From contig NZ_JABBYO010000004.1 in assembly GCF_012958305.1 (NCBI RefSeq), forward strand, positions 310,001 to 374,000: DNA of 64,000 bases. The letters run 5' to 3'. Position 1 is the first letter of the stretch, and each line of letters opens with the position of its first letter. Source of the stretch: Tautonia rosea. Its GTDB lineage: Bacteria; Planctomycetota; Planctomycetia; Isosphaerales; Isosphaeraceae. The notes below the pieces were generated by a model, which searched no databases, was not told the DNA's origin, and saw only the letters and a list, made by a program, of their open reading frames with translations. This document shows positions 1 through 8,415 of the stretch, in pieces. The translations under genes were made by a program, and so were the position numbers.

Positions 1-742
1 TCGGATTTCGGCCGCGGCGCTGGTGGCCGCCTTGCGAGAGGTGGCCCCCAATGTCACGCTGCCCGAGGAAGATCCTGGCTCGCTGGAGGGGCGTTATGTC
101 GAACTGCCCATGCAGGTTCGAGACGCTGCCGCGATTGATCTGGTCAACACCAACGTTCAGCGTCAGAAAGCCCTGATCGCGCTGAGGCCGCTGGAAACAG
201 CTGTCATTTTCTTCACGGTTTGCATCATCACCGGGCTGGTGATTGCCAGCCCCTGGGTCTTTTATCAGCTCTGGGCGTTCGTGGCCGCGGGTCTTTACCG
301 ACACGAGCGGGCCACGGTCTACCGCTACCTGCCCTTTTCCCTGGGACTGTTCCTGGGTGGCGTGTTCCTCTGCTACTTCGGGGTCTTGCCCCTGACCTTG
401 CAGTTTTTGCTTCAGTTCAACATCTGGTTGAACGTCGAGCCGAGTCTCCAGCTCACTGCCTGGATGAGCTTTGCCACGCTCTTGCCATTGGTGTTTGGGC
501 TTGGCTTCCAGTTGCCCCTGGTGATGCTCTTTGTCGGCAAGCTGGGAATCGTCTCGGCGCAGACGTTCCGTGAGAAGCGGAAATTCGCGTTGCTGGGCAT
601 CACCATTGTTGCGTCGATGCTCACGCCGGCGGACATTGTCAGCATGCTGATGCTCGCCGCGCCGATGGTCGCGCTGTACGAACTGGGGATTCTCCTGGTG
701 GATCGGGGTGAGATCGCGGCGGCCAAGGCCGAGGCGTATTGA
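1..742 (+). CDS. tatC: Sec-independent protein translocase TatC, 5' end outside window
   Basis: TatC is the integral membrane receptor of the twin-arginine translocase, which exports folded proteins. The frame is open to the left edge (it reads through base 2 without a stop), so the start lies outside and the GTG at 23 is not the true start. The family signature PWVFYQLWAFVAAGLYRHER (about bases 250-310) matches the conserved TatC loop and helix region, and it is followed by four further hydrophobic helices and a short polar tail ending AKAEAY. The first helix and cytoplasmic N-terminus are missing because of truncation. An insert rich in acidic residues (about bases 50-160) precedes the second helix and is longer than in typical proteobacterial TatC. 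Five Tat-signal proteins are encoded in this window. Identity is secure. Confidence 0.93.
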   Translation, partial: RISAAALVAALREVAPNVTLPEEDPGSLEGRYVELPMQVRDAAAIDLVNTNVQRQKALIALRPLETAVIFFTVCIITGLVIASPWVFYQLWAFVAAGLYRHERATVYRYLPFSLGLFLGGVFLCYFGVLPLTLQFLLQFNIWLNVEPSLQLTAWMSFATLLPLVFGLGFQLPLVMLFVGKLGIVSAQTFREKRKFALLGITIVASMLTPADIVSMLMLAAPMVALYELGILLVDRGEIAAAKAEAY

Positions 743-851
743 CCCAAGTTCCGCGAGCCGACCGCACCGCGCTGGGGCGGTCTGGCCGCCTGGCCGAGAC
801 CGCCCCCGATGGTCTGCGTGACCGGACATCGTTGAATTTCAGGTTCTGCCG

Positions 852-2543
852 ATGAAATCGCTGATCGTCATTCTGCACAACCTCGTCGCGCGGAAGGGGC
901 GTCGGAATCTTCAGGTATTGGTGCAGTTGCTCCTGGTCTTCATCCTGTTGGTGCTGGGCTTCACCGTCGGGTTTCATTGGATCAGCGAGTACGAAGGAAA
1001 GGCACATACCTGGGTGACGGGGTTCTACTGGACCCTGGTCACGATGTCGACGCTTGGCTTTGGCGACATCACGTTCGAGTCGGACCTGGGGCGGGTGTTC
1101 TCGGTTGTGGTGTTGCTCAGCGGCACGGTCTTCATGCTGATCCTGATTCCCTTTACGTTCATCCAGTTTTTCTTTGTTCCCTGGATGGAGGCACAGGCCG
1201 CGGCCCGAGCGCCGAGGGCCCTGCCCCCTCAGACGAAGGGCCATGTGGTCCTGACGACGCTGGGTGGGATTGAAGGGCCCTTGATCCGAAAGCTGAACCA
1301 ATCTCACCTTGAATATGTCATCATTGTTTCTGAGCTGGCCGAGGCGTTGCAACTGCACGATCAGGGCTACCGGGTCATGCTCGGAGATCTGGATGATCCG
1401 GAAACGTATCGTCAGGTCCGTGTGGATCAGGCGGCACTGGTTGCTACCACTCGCAGTGATATGAGCAATACGAACGTAGCGTTCACCGTTCGAGAAATAT
1501 CCGAGACCGTTCCGATTGTGGCGACCGCCTCGTCGTCGGCTTCGGTCGATATTCTTGAGTTGGCGGGCTGTAACCGAGTGCTGCGGCTGGCGGAGTTGCT
1601 TGGTCGGCAACTGGCGCTCTGCGTCCTGGGACGGGATGCGAGAAGCCACGTGGTTGGCACGGTGGGCGATTTGCTGATTGCGCAGTCCCTGGTCAGAGAT
1701 ACGCCCCTGGTGGGCCGGACCCTGAGGGACATCCGCTTGCGCGACCATGCGAACGTCAGCGTGGTAGGCGTGTGGGACCGGGGGCGGTTTCAGATTGCCA
1801 GTCCCGAAACTCTGGTGCAAAAGACGTCGGTCCTGTTGCTGGCCGGTTCTCGAGCCCAGCTTGACGATTATGACGCGCTGTTTTGTATTTACCGATCGCA
1901 TGATGATCCGGTCTTGATCATCGGCGGTGGTCGCGTGGGCCTGGCCGTGGCTCGGGCCCTGAGCGCCGAGGGAATCGACTACCGAATCGTCGAGCGACAA
2001 CAACGCAAGGTGCGCAACGCTCCTCAATTTGTGTACGGAAACGCCGCGGAGTTGAAAGTTCTGAAAAAGGCTGGGATTGACAAGGCGTCGTCAGTGGTAA
2101 TTACCACAAGAGATGACGACGTGAATGTCTTTTTGACCATTTATTGTCGTCGCTTGCGGCCGACGATTCAGATCCTTGCCCGGTCGAACCTGGAGCGAAA
2201 CGTCTCGACCTTGCACCGTGCGGGGGCCGATTTCGTCCTTTCGTATGCGTCGATGGGAGCGAATTCGATCTTCAACCTGCTCCAGAAGATGGACACCTTG
2301 ATGCTTTCCGAGGGCCTCAGCGTGTTTCAGTTGCCGATTCCGCCGTCGATGATCGGACGATCGTTGCGGGAGTGTGCGGTGCGTCAGGCAACCGGCTGTA
2401 ACGTGATTGGTGTGAGCACAAACGGCTCGCTGGAGATCAATCCTGACGCCAGCAAGCCGTTACCGGAAGACGCGGAGTTGATTGTGGTCGGAGAGTCCGA
2501 GTCGGAGCGCCGGTTTCTCGACGAGTTCGCTCCCTCGACCTGA
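852..2543 (+). CDS. Two-helix potassium channel with tandem RCK (TrkA-N/TrkA-C) domains
   Basis: This 563-residue protein is predicted to be an inner-membrane cation channel gated by cytoplasmic RCK domains. Helix 1 is about residues 21-43, a pore helix and selectivity filter TLGFGD is at 67-72, and helix 2 is at 82-108. Two Rossmann-type RCK units follow: the first starts near residue 130, with a TrkA-C-like segment at about 265-345, and the second starts near residue 355 with the dinucleotide motif GGGRVG and ends in a second TrkA-C segment. The filter TLGFGD differs from the usual TVGYGD, so selectivity could be altered. It lies 109 bases after tatC on the same strand and its stop is only 8 bases from the stop of the convergent carotenoid oxygenase gene. 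Family assignment is firm, the ion and ligand are inferred. Confidence 0.88.
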   Translation: MKSLIVILHNLVARKGRRNLQVLVQLLLVFILLVLGFTVGFHWISEYEGKAHTWVTGFYWTLVTMSTLGFGDITFESDLGRVFSVVVLLSGTVFMLILIPFTFIQFFFVPWMEAQAAARAPRALPPQTKGHVVLTTLGGIEGPLIRKLNQSHLEYVIIVSELAEALQLHDQGYRVMLGDLDDPETYRQVRVDQAALVATTRSDMSNTNVAFTVREISETVPIVATASSSASVDILELAGCNRVLRLAELLGRQLALCVLGRDARSHVVGTVGDLLIAQSLVRDTPLVGRTLRDIRLRDHANVSVVGVWDRGRFQIASPETLVQKTSVLLLAGSRAQLDDYDALFCIYRSHDDPVLIIGGGRVGLAVARALSAEGIDYRIVERQQRKVRNAPQFVYGNAAELKVLKKAGIDKASSVVITTRDDDVNVFLTIYCRRLRPTIQILARSNLERNVSTLHRAGADFVLSYASMGANSIFNLLQKMDTLMLSEGLSVFQLPIPPSMIGRSLRECAVRQATGCNVIGVSTNGSLEINPDASKPLPEDAELIVVGESESERRFLDEFAPST

Positions 2544-2551
2544 ATGAAGGG

Positions 2552-4051
2552 TTAACCGAGGACCGATCCAGGGAGCCAGGTACCGTGGAAGCCGTAGGGA
2601 ATGCGGCTTGGGATCAAGATGCGGGCGACTGGTTCGTCATCAAACGCGAGCGTGTTGATGATGACCATCTCGCTGGTTTCCTGAGCGTGATCGAACAGGA
2701 AGGTGATCAGCCAGCCGTCGTCCTCGGCGGTAGCGTCGGGTCGGGGCACGAAGACCCCTTCCCCGCCGAGCCGTCCGGGGCCGTGACGGTGTTGGAGCGT
2801 CGGGCCGCCTTGCAAGTCGACCTTGAGGAAGCCGTTCATCGCGCCGTCCATGACGTAACCGAACCGGGTGGGGCGGCCCATCAGGGTGTCGTTGATGCGG
2901 GGGAACTCGCACGGGAGGTCGTCGAGCGTCTCCTCCGTCGTCTGGCCGGTGGCGAGGTTGAACCGCCAGCGATGGAGGCGAGGAACCTCGTCGATGGGGC
3001 CGGGAGCGTCCGGTCGTCCTTCGATCGGGGGGCTTCCCATGCCGAGCGATCCGGGGAATTGCTCGTAGCGACAGGCAATCAGAACGATCTCATCCCCTTC
3101 CTCGTAGGCATTGAGCGTGTGGAAAACGTAGCATGAGGGGGAATCAAACCAACGGATCTCCGCGCCGTCTCCCTGGCGGGGAAGGATGCCGAACCGGGCT
3201 CCGCGGTCGGGTTCGAAGCTCAGGAAGGGACCTCCCGAGAGCATCCGGACGAAATTGAAGGTCGCGGGCAGATCCATGAAAATGGCATGATGTTCCGTGA
3301 TGGCGAAATCGTGCATCATCACAGGTTTGGGGAGATCGATGGGGGTGGTGGAACGAATCGTTCCCTCAGCATCGACCACGCTGTATTGCAAGTACGGTCG
3401 CACGGGCTGGTAGCCGAAGCAGAACATCTCCCCCGTCTGGGGGTCGATTTTTGGATGCGCGGTGAAGGCGTGTTTGAGCCTTCCTGCGAAGTCATGCGGC
3501 CCGATCGTGCCAAGGTCCGGTACCGAGATGATGTGCGGTTCTCCCCCTTCCCAAAGCGCGAGCAGCTTGCCATCGTGCCAGACGAGCGACGTGTTCGCCG
3601 CGTTCTTGAACATCGGCTTGCCCTGGGCCAGTAGCGCAGGATTGGGCCGATCGCTCAAGCCTCCCCAGATCGCTCGTCCGGCCTCATGTTCCTCGGCCCA
3701 TCCGCGAGTGCGGATCCATCGGTTGCGGTAGCTTGCCTTGCCGCCTCGCAGCAAAACGCCGTGGAGCATGCCGTCGCCGTCGAACCAGTGATAATTTCCG
3801 ATGGGAGGGAACTGCGGATTCGGCCCGTTTCGTACGAACATTCCCTCCAACGCTTCGGGGATGCGGCCGATCACCCGGAGATTCTCGGCCTCCACTTCTT
3901 CGAAGACGGGGGCATAATTCCCGATCAGAAACGGAGAGTCGGGCCACTCCGTTCCGTCGTCGGCCTGAGCTTGGGTGACGCGATTCCAGGGGAGGCCGAG
4001 CGCTCCGGCAAGGGAGAGCGATCTGAGAAGTTCCCTGCGATTGATCGACAT
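2552..4051 (-). CDS. Carotenoid oxygenase (RPE65/CCD family), Tat-exported
   Basis: Carotenoid cleavage oxygenases are seven-bladed propellers that cleave polyenes using Fe(II) held by four histidines. Four suitable histidines are present at about residues 199 (AHPK), 247 (MMHDFAITEH), 311 (FHTLNAYEE) and 489 (YGFHGTW), each in its family context. The N-terminus INRRELLRSLSLAGALG is a twin-arginine signal, so the enzyme is probably periplasmic, which is unusual for this family. I chose the ATG at 4051 (499 aa) because a GGAAGG motif lies 9 bases upstream; the ATG at 4060 would abut that motif. The substrate cannot be told. The gene is divergent from fxsA. Confidence 0.9.
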   Translation of the reverse strand: MSINRRELLRSLSLAGALGLPWNRVTQAQADDGTEWPDSPFLIGNYAPVFEEVEAENLRVIGRIPEALEGMFVRNGPNPQFPPIGNYHWFDGDGMLHGVLLRGGKASYRNRWIRTRGWAEEHEAGRAIWGGLSDRPNPALLAQGKPMFKNAANTSLVWHDGKLLALWEGGEPHIISVPDLGTIGPHDFAGRLKHAFTAHPKIDPQTGEMFCFGYQPVRPYLQYSVVDAEGTIRSTTPIDLPKPVMMHDFAITEHHAIFMDLPATFNFVRMLSGGPFLSFEPDRGARFGILPRQGDGAEIRWFDSPSCYVFHTLNAYEEGDEIVLIACRYEQFPGSLGMGSPPIEGRPDAPGPIDEVPRLHRWRFNLATGQTTEETLDDLPCEFPRINDTLMGRPTRFGYVMDGAMNGFLKVDLQGGPTLQHRHGPGRLGGEGVFVPRPDATAEDDGWLITFLFDHAQETSEMVIINTLAFDDEPVARILIPSRIPYGFHGTWLPGSVLG

Positions 4052-4251
4052 CAAGACCATCCTTCCCGACGGGATCGAGTGCGTTTCAAACCCGAAACAC
4101 TTGGCGTATTGAGGAACGAGAGTGGTTCGCCGTCCGGTCCATTGTATTGTGAGGCATGGGGCCTGTCCCTCGGAACTCTCGGCTTGACTTGGCGATCCGG
4201 GTGGCGACGATGCCTTGAGAGGGGAACCAATCTCCGGGGAGTCGCGCCACG

Positions 4252-4758
4252 ATGTTTGTCCGATTGTTGTTGCTCTTGACCATCGTTCCGATTGTCGAAC
4301 TGTTCGTCTTGCTGGCCGTCCACGGGGCGATTTCCGAGCGCTACGGCTTCCAGACGGGGTTGCTCGTGACCGTCGGAGCGATTCTGATCACGGGGCTCCT
4401 GGGCGCGACGTTGGCCCGATCGCAAGGCCTCGGGGTGATCCGAGAACTTCAGCGGTCGATGGCCTCAGGGCAGTTCCCGGCGCGATCGCTGATTGATGGG
4501 GCGATGATCCTCGCGGGAGGAGCCATGCTGTTGACTCCCGGATTTCTGACCGACCTGGTCGGTCTGAGTTTGCTTGTGCCGGTGACCCGGAACCTCTATC
4601 GCCGCATGCTCAACTCATGGTTTCTTCACTCCGTTCGACGAGGGGCGACCCGTGTGCGATTTCAGTCGGAGTTCGTACCGGGTCCGGATCGGGTAAGACG
4701 CGAATCGGGCACGCCTCGCGGGCCGGTCATTGACGTGACACCCGAGGATCACGATTGA
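4252..4758 (+). CDS. fxsA: FxsA family cytoplasmic membrane protein
   Basis: FxsA proteins are small inner-membrane proteins; in E. coli overproduction relieves phage exclusion, but the cellular role is unclear. This one has 168 residues, with an N-terminal helix (residues 2-24, containing PIVELFVLL), a second helix pair at about 33-52, and the conserved segment DGAMILAGGAMLLTPGFLTDLVG at about 83-105. Only the hydrophobic core is conserved, and the C-terminal tail (VDVTPEDHD-like end) is polar. A GGGGAG motif lies about 10 bases before the ATG. It is divergent from the carotenoid oxygenase gene and followed by two small unknown genes on the same strand. Confidence 0.87.
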   Translation: MFVRLLLLLTIVPIVELFVLLAVHGAISERYGFQTGLLVTVGAILITGLLGATLARSQGLGVIRELQRSMASGQFPARSLIDGAMILAGGAMLLTPGFLTDLVGLSLLVPVTRNLYRRMLNSWFLHSVRRGATRVRFQSEFVPGPDRVRRESGTPRGPVIDVTPEDHD

Positions 4759-4869
4759 ACCGGATCGAGCCATCGGCGGCCCGTCAATGGACGCTCGATG
4801 CCGGTTCCCGCTTTGTTTTCTCGGTTGACACCCTGGAAGCGCGCCTACAGTAGCCAGGGAGAGAACGGG

Positions 4870-5133
4870 ATGGATGTCATCCCGCCAATTCCAGAGATGT
4901 TCGAACCCTTGAGGGATTTACTCATGGCGACCGGACTTGACGATACCCGGACCTGGCCGGACCTGGCGATCGGGCTGTATGATCGGCTGACCGGCCGAGG
5001 GGCGGAGATCATCTACGACTTCGAGAATTTCGAGTTGTTTGTGCCCAGCAGCGCCTCGGATCAGGCGACCCACGCCCGATGGAAGATGAACGGCACCTTG
5101 AAGATTCGCACCCGAGACCGCGAACAAGGCTGA
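4870..5133 (+). CDS. Small conserved-looking protein of unknown function
   Basis: I do not recognise this 87-residue protein. It begins MDVIPPIPEMFEPLRDLL, is acidic in its first half, has no signal peptide or membrane segment, and contains an aromatic strand-like stretch IIYDFENFELFVP followed by a basic end. The ATG at 4870 is preferred because AGGGAGAG lies about 6 bases upstream; an in-frame ATG at 4798 has no such site. The stop is 4 bases from the ATG of the next gene, so the two are almost certainly co-transcribed and may act together. The alternating polar and hydrophobic pattern suggests a small beta-rich fold. Confidence 0.72.
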   Translation: MDVIPPIPEMFEPLRDLLMATGLDDTRTWPDLAIGLYDRLTGRGAEIIYDFENFELFVPSSASDQATHARWKMNGTLKIRTRDREQG

Positions 5134-5137
5134 TCCC

Positions 5138-5566
5138 ATGGATCGACCCCTGGACATTGAGGGGGACTTCCTTCTCGAATTTGAGGGCGGGCAGGCACGA
5201 CTAGAGATTCGGGACGAGGTCGTTGATCTTCACTTCCCGAATGCTCAGTCGGCGCTGGCGGCCATGCGGCAAGTTTCCCCTTCAACCCGGCGCAACGCAT
5301 TGCGACATGCCGATGCTCAGCTCCGAGCGGTTGGACTGGTGGGCCACGTTCGCGTGGGAGGTCGGTCGATCGCTCAGCTCGGCGGTACGGTCAGGGCGGG
5401 ATTGATCGCTCGCATGTTGAAAGTGGATCCCTTGGCCCTGAAATTGTTCTCAGTCCTGGGTGCATGGCTCGGCCGGAATCGAACGGCCGACACACCCCCA
5501 GGTCCAGACATTTCCCTCGATCGATCGTCTCGGACGGACGGCCCAGATTCGTCATCGGACGGCTGA
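5138..5566 (+). CDS. Unknown cytoplasmic protein, partner of the preceding gene
   Basis: This 142-residue protein is not recognised. Its first 35 residues form an acidic beta-rich stretch (DIEGDFLLEFEGGQARLEIRD), then comes a basic helical region with ARMLKVDPLALKLF, and then a Ser/Asp-rich tail that looks disordered. No signal peptide or obvious membrane helix is present. It starts 4 bases after the stop of the 87-residue gene and ends 46 bases before the SDR gene, suggesting a three-gene transcript. The tail region also carries a chance tRNA T-arm-like palindrome (see rejected items). The first part reads as a true protein; the last 25 residues are less certain. Confidence 0.7.
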   Translation: MDRPLDIEGDFLLEFEGGQARLEIRDEVVDLHFPNAQSALAAMRQVSPSTRRNALRHADAQLRAVGLVGHVRVGGRSIAQLGGTVRAGLIARMLKVDPLALKLFSVLGAWLGRNRTADTPPGPDISLDRSSRTDGPDSSSDG

Positions 5567-5612
5567 TCGTTTTGAAATGTCTTTGTCGAACCATCGTGTT
5601 CAAGAGGCGTTC

Positions 5613-7181
5613 ATGAAACGAATACTTGTGACAGGCGCCTCGGGTTACATTGGCGGACGATTGATCCCGATGCTTCTGGATCGGGGGTATTCGGTTCGCT
5701 GCCTGGCTCGCGATCCGAAGAAGCTGGAAGGGAGGCCGTGGACCCATCAGGTCGAGATCGTCGCCGGAGATGTGCTCGATCCCGAGTCGCTCCGCCGAGC
5801 CCTGGATGGATGCGCGGTCGCATACTATCTCGTTCATGCGATGATGGCTGGCGAGCGTTCCTTCGTCGACCGCGACCGGACTGCTGCCAGCAATTTCGCC
5901 GAGGCTGCCGAGCAGGTGGGCCTGGAGCGCATTATTTACCTGGGAGGGCTGGGAAGACGGGCCGATCACCTGTCCGATCACCTCGCGAGTCGTCAGGAAG
6001 TGGGCGATATTCTCCGCGGGGGGGCAGTTCCTGTGACCGAACTGCGGGCAGCCATGATCATTGGATCGGGAAGCGCCTCGTTCGAGATGATGCGATCCCT
6101 GGTCAAGCGTCTTCCGGTGATGATCTGCCCCAAGTGGGTCCGAACGCGGAACCAACCGATTGCGGTGCGCGATGTCCTCGGCTATCTCGTCGGGTGCCTG
6201 GAACAGCCGAAAACCGCGTACGGGATTTTCGACATCGGCGGTCCCGATGTTTTGACGTACAAGGACATGATGATCCGATATGCGGCTATGCAGGGGCTTC
6301 GGCGGCGGATCATCGTGGTTCCGGTTCTCACGCCCAGGCTTTCGGCTTACTGGATTAACCTGGTCACACCCATTCCGGCATCCCTGGCATTCCCGCTCGT
6401 CGAAGGATTACGGGCTGAGGTCATTTGCCACAACAATCGCATTCGAGACCTCGTCCCCATCCCTCTGACTCCGTTCGGCGAGGCGGTTCAGCGCGCGATG
6501 GACAAGGTCCACGAGAACAACGTCTCGACCCGATGGTCCAATGCAGCCTTGCCCAGTCGGGCCGCCCTGCTCCGTCGTCCTCAATTCGATCCTGATCGCT
6601 TTCCTCTGCGCGATGTCCAGCGGGTTGAGGCTGAGACGTCGTCGTCGGTTCTGTTCGATCGCGTGCAGCGCATCGGGGGATCGACCGGCTACTACTACGG
6701 CAACTTTCTCTGGTGGATCCGAGGCGCGATGGACCGGATCGTCGGCGGCGTTGGCCTGCGACGAGGGCGGCGGGATCCGGTCGAGATTTACATCGGAGAC
6801 GCACTCGACTTCTGGCGAGTGGAAGATTTTGTGCCTGGTCATCGGCTCTTGCTTCATGCCGAGATGCGGGTGCCGGGCGATGCCTGGCTCGAATTTCGGG
6901 TGGAACCGCGTGAGTCGCAGCGGTCGGTATTGACCCAGACGGCCTATTTCAAGCCATCGGGAGTGCTCGGAAGGCTTTACTGGTATGCGTGCCTACCGGC
7001 TCACCTGTTCATTTTCTCGGGAATGGCTCAGAGCATTGTCCGATCGGCCGAGGCGTCGTCGGATCATTCTGAAGCGGGTCACCGTCAGGAAGGGTCTGCG
7101 TCGCTCACCGGATCGCCGGGAGTCCCGATGGTGCGAGAGCCATCGGCGGATGACGTTCCGGCCGGCGGCGTGAGCCGGTAG
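5613..7181 (+). CDS. NAD(P)-binding SDR protein with C-terminal DUF2867 domain
   Basis: The 522-residue protein joins an extended SDR/NmrA-type Rossmann domain (GASGYIG at residues 8-14; about residues 1-280) to a C-terminal DUF2867 domain (about 360-505), seen in GSTGYYYGNFLWWIRG, EIYIGDALDFWRVE and the helix-rich LYWYACLPAHLFIFSGM. Fusions of this kind are common in bacteria and are usually annotated as SDR family oxidoreductases; the reaction is unknown. The start at 5613 is set by an AAGAGG site 5 bases upstream and by the position of the glycine motif. A Ser/Glu-rich tail of about 40 residues after the last domain looks disordered. It follows the two unknown genes closely. Confidence 0.85.
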   Translation: MKRILVTGASGYIGGRLIPMLLDRGYSVRCLARDPKKLEGRPWTHQVEIVAGDVLDPESLRRALDGCAVAYYLVHAMMAGERSFVDRDRTAASNFAEAAEQVGLERIIYLGGLGRRADHLSDHLASRQEVGDILRGGAVPVTELRAAMIIGSGSASFEMMRSLVKRLPVMICPKWVRTRNQPIAVRDVLGYLVGCLEQPKTAYGIFDIGGPDVLTYKDMMIRYAAMQGLRRRIIVVPVLTPRLSAYWINLVTPIPASLAFPLVEGLRAEVICHNNRIRDLVPIPLTPFGEAVQRAMDKVHENNVSTRWSNAALPSRAALLRRPQFDPDRFPLRDVQRVEAETSSSVLFDRVQRIGGSTGYYYGNFLWWIRGAMDRIVGGVGLRRGRRDPVEIYIGDALDFWRVEDFVPGHRLLLHAEMRVPGDAWLEFRVEPRESQRSVLTQTAYFKPSGVLGRLYWYACLPAHLFIFSGMAQSIVRSAEASSDHSEAGHRQEGSASLTGSPGVPMVREPSADDVPAGGVSR

Positions 7182-7271
7182 CGTTGGGCGGGATGAGTCT
7201 CTACCCTGGAAGACGTGGATCGCCCCCCTGGATCGGCGATCGAAAACGGCTTTCCGAACGAGAGGCTTTCC

Positions 7272-8183
7272 ATGACCTCAATCACCCGACGCTCCTTGCT
7301 CGGCGGTGCCGCGATGGCCGCGGCTGCCTCGGCCCTTGGCTCAGTTCGGTTGCCCACCACTCGGGCGATGGATCCGATCCGACGCACGCGGCCCAGCCAC
7401 CTGAAGTTGAGTATTGCTGCCTACTCGTATCGGCAGTTCCTCTCGGGGGACTCGCCGACGATGGATCTGTTCGACTTCGCCGATCTGGCCGCCGACATGG
7501 CACTCGATGCCATCGAGCCGACCTCGTACTACTTCCCGAGTGATGTCTCGGGAGAAATGCTGAGGAACCTGCGCCGCCACGCGTTCCTGCGAGGGTTGGA
7601 TATCTCCGGGACAGCGATCGGCAACGATTTTTGCGTCGCCCCCGGTCCGGATCGGGAGGCGCAGCTCGCCCTGACCCGGACCTGGATCGACCGCGCGGCG
7701 GTGCTCAACGCACCGATGATCCGCGTCTTCGCCGGGCGGACCCCGCGAGGAGAGTCCGAGGAAGTCGCCGTGGCCCGTGCAATAGAAGGGTTCAAGGAAG
7801 TGCTTCCCTACGCGGCCGAAAAGGGCGTGTTTCTGGCCCTCGAAAATCACGGCGGAATTACCGCAACAAGTGATCAGATGATGACGCTGATCGAAGCGAT
7901 CGATCACCCGTACTTCGCCGTAAACCTCGACACCGGGAATTTCCGGACCGAGGACCCCTACGGTGACCTGGCCCGGATCGCTCCCTATGCGGTCAATGTG
8001 CAGGTGAAGACGGAGATCTCCCGCAATGGAGAATCCAAAGAGGAGGCCGACCTCCCCCGCCTGATCCAGATCCTCCGCGACGTGAAATACTCCGGCTACG
8101 TCGTGCTGGAGTACGAGGCCGCCGAAGATCCGATGACCGCCATCCCCCGGCATGTCAAACGGCTCCGCGAACTGATGGCCTGA
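7272..8183 (+). CDS. Sugar phosphate isomerase/epimerase-like TIM-barrel protein, Tat-exported
   Basis: This is a 303-residue xylose-isomerase-like TIM barrel (AP-endonuclease 2 superfamily). The start MTSITRRSLLGGAAMAAAAS is a twin-arginine signal and a GAGAGG site precedes the ATG at 7272, so an upstream in-frame ATG at 7215 was rejected. Barrel landmarks are LSIAAYSYR, MIRVFAGRTP, FLALENHGG (a metal-ligand type Glu and His), FAVNLDTGNF (metal-ligand Asp) and VVLEYEAAEDP (Glu near the end). Planctomycetes carry many such exported barrels and their substrates are mostly unknown. It is a separate paralogue of the cytoplasmic barrel at 39726-40550. Confidence 0.88.
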   Translation: MTSITRRSLLGGAAMAAAASALGSVRLPTTRAMDPIRRTRPSHLKLSIAAYSYRQFLSGDSPTMDLFDFADLAADMALDAIEPTSYYFPSDVSGEMLRNLRRHAFLRGLDISGTAIGNDFCVAPGPDREAQLALTRTWIDRAAVLNAPMIRVFAGRTPRGESEEVAVARAIEGFKEVLPYAAEKGVFLALENHGGITATSDQMMTLIEAIDHPYFAVNLDTGNFRTEDPYGDLARIAPYAVNVQVKTEISRNGESKEEADLPRLIQILRDVKYSGYVVLEYEAAEDPMTAIPRHVKRLRELMA

Positions 8184-8415
8184 GCAGCCGGACCCGCGAC
8201 ACCGTGACGACTCTTGAGCGCCGATCGGGCGGTAGGATGAGGGAACTCGCTCCGCGTCCCGATCGGCACTGAATTGATGCGTCGATCTTGGCCCGATCAG
8301 AGGGAACGAAATCAGACTTGATTCCCACGCGACGTCGTTCTACACTTGTCCGAGGTTGCCGTGGGAGTGGTCCCGCGGTGCGGATCGCGCCAAGAGCCGC
8401 GAGGGAGGAGCCGCG

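Noticed and set aside
639-2027. Long minus-strand frame opposite the potassium channel
   Set aside because: It is antisense to a clear channel gene and shows no domain; high GC gives long open mirror frames.
5466-5490. tRNA T-arm-like palindrome (GGCCG...CGGCC with a TTCGAT loop on the minus strand)
   Set aside because: No acceptor, anticodon or D arm can be built around it; it lies in the tail of a coding frame.
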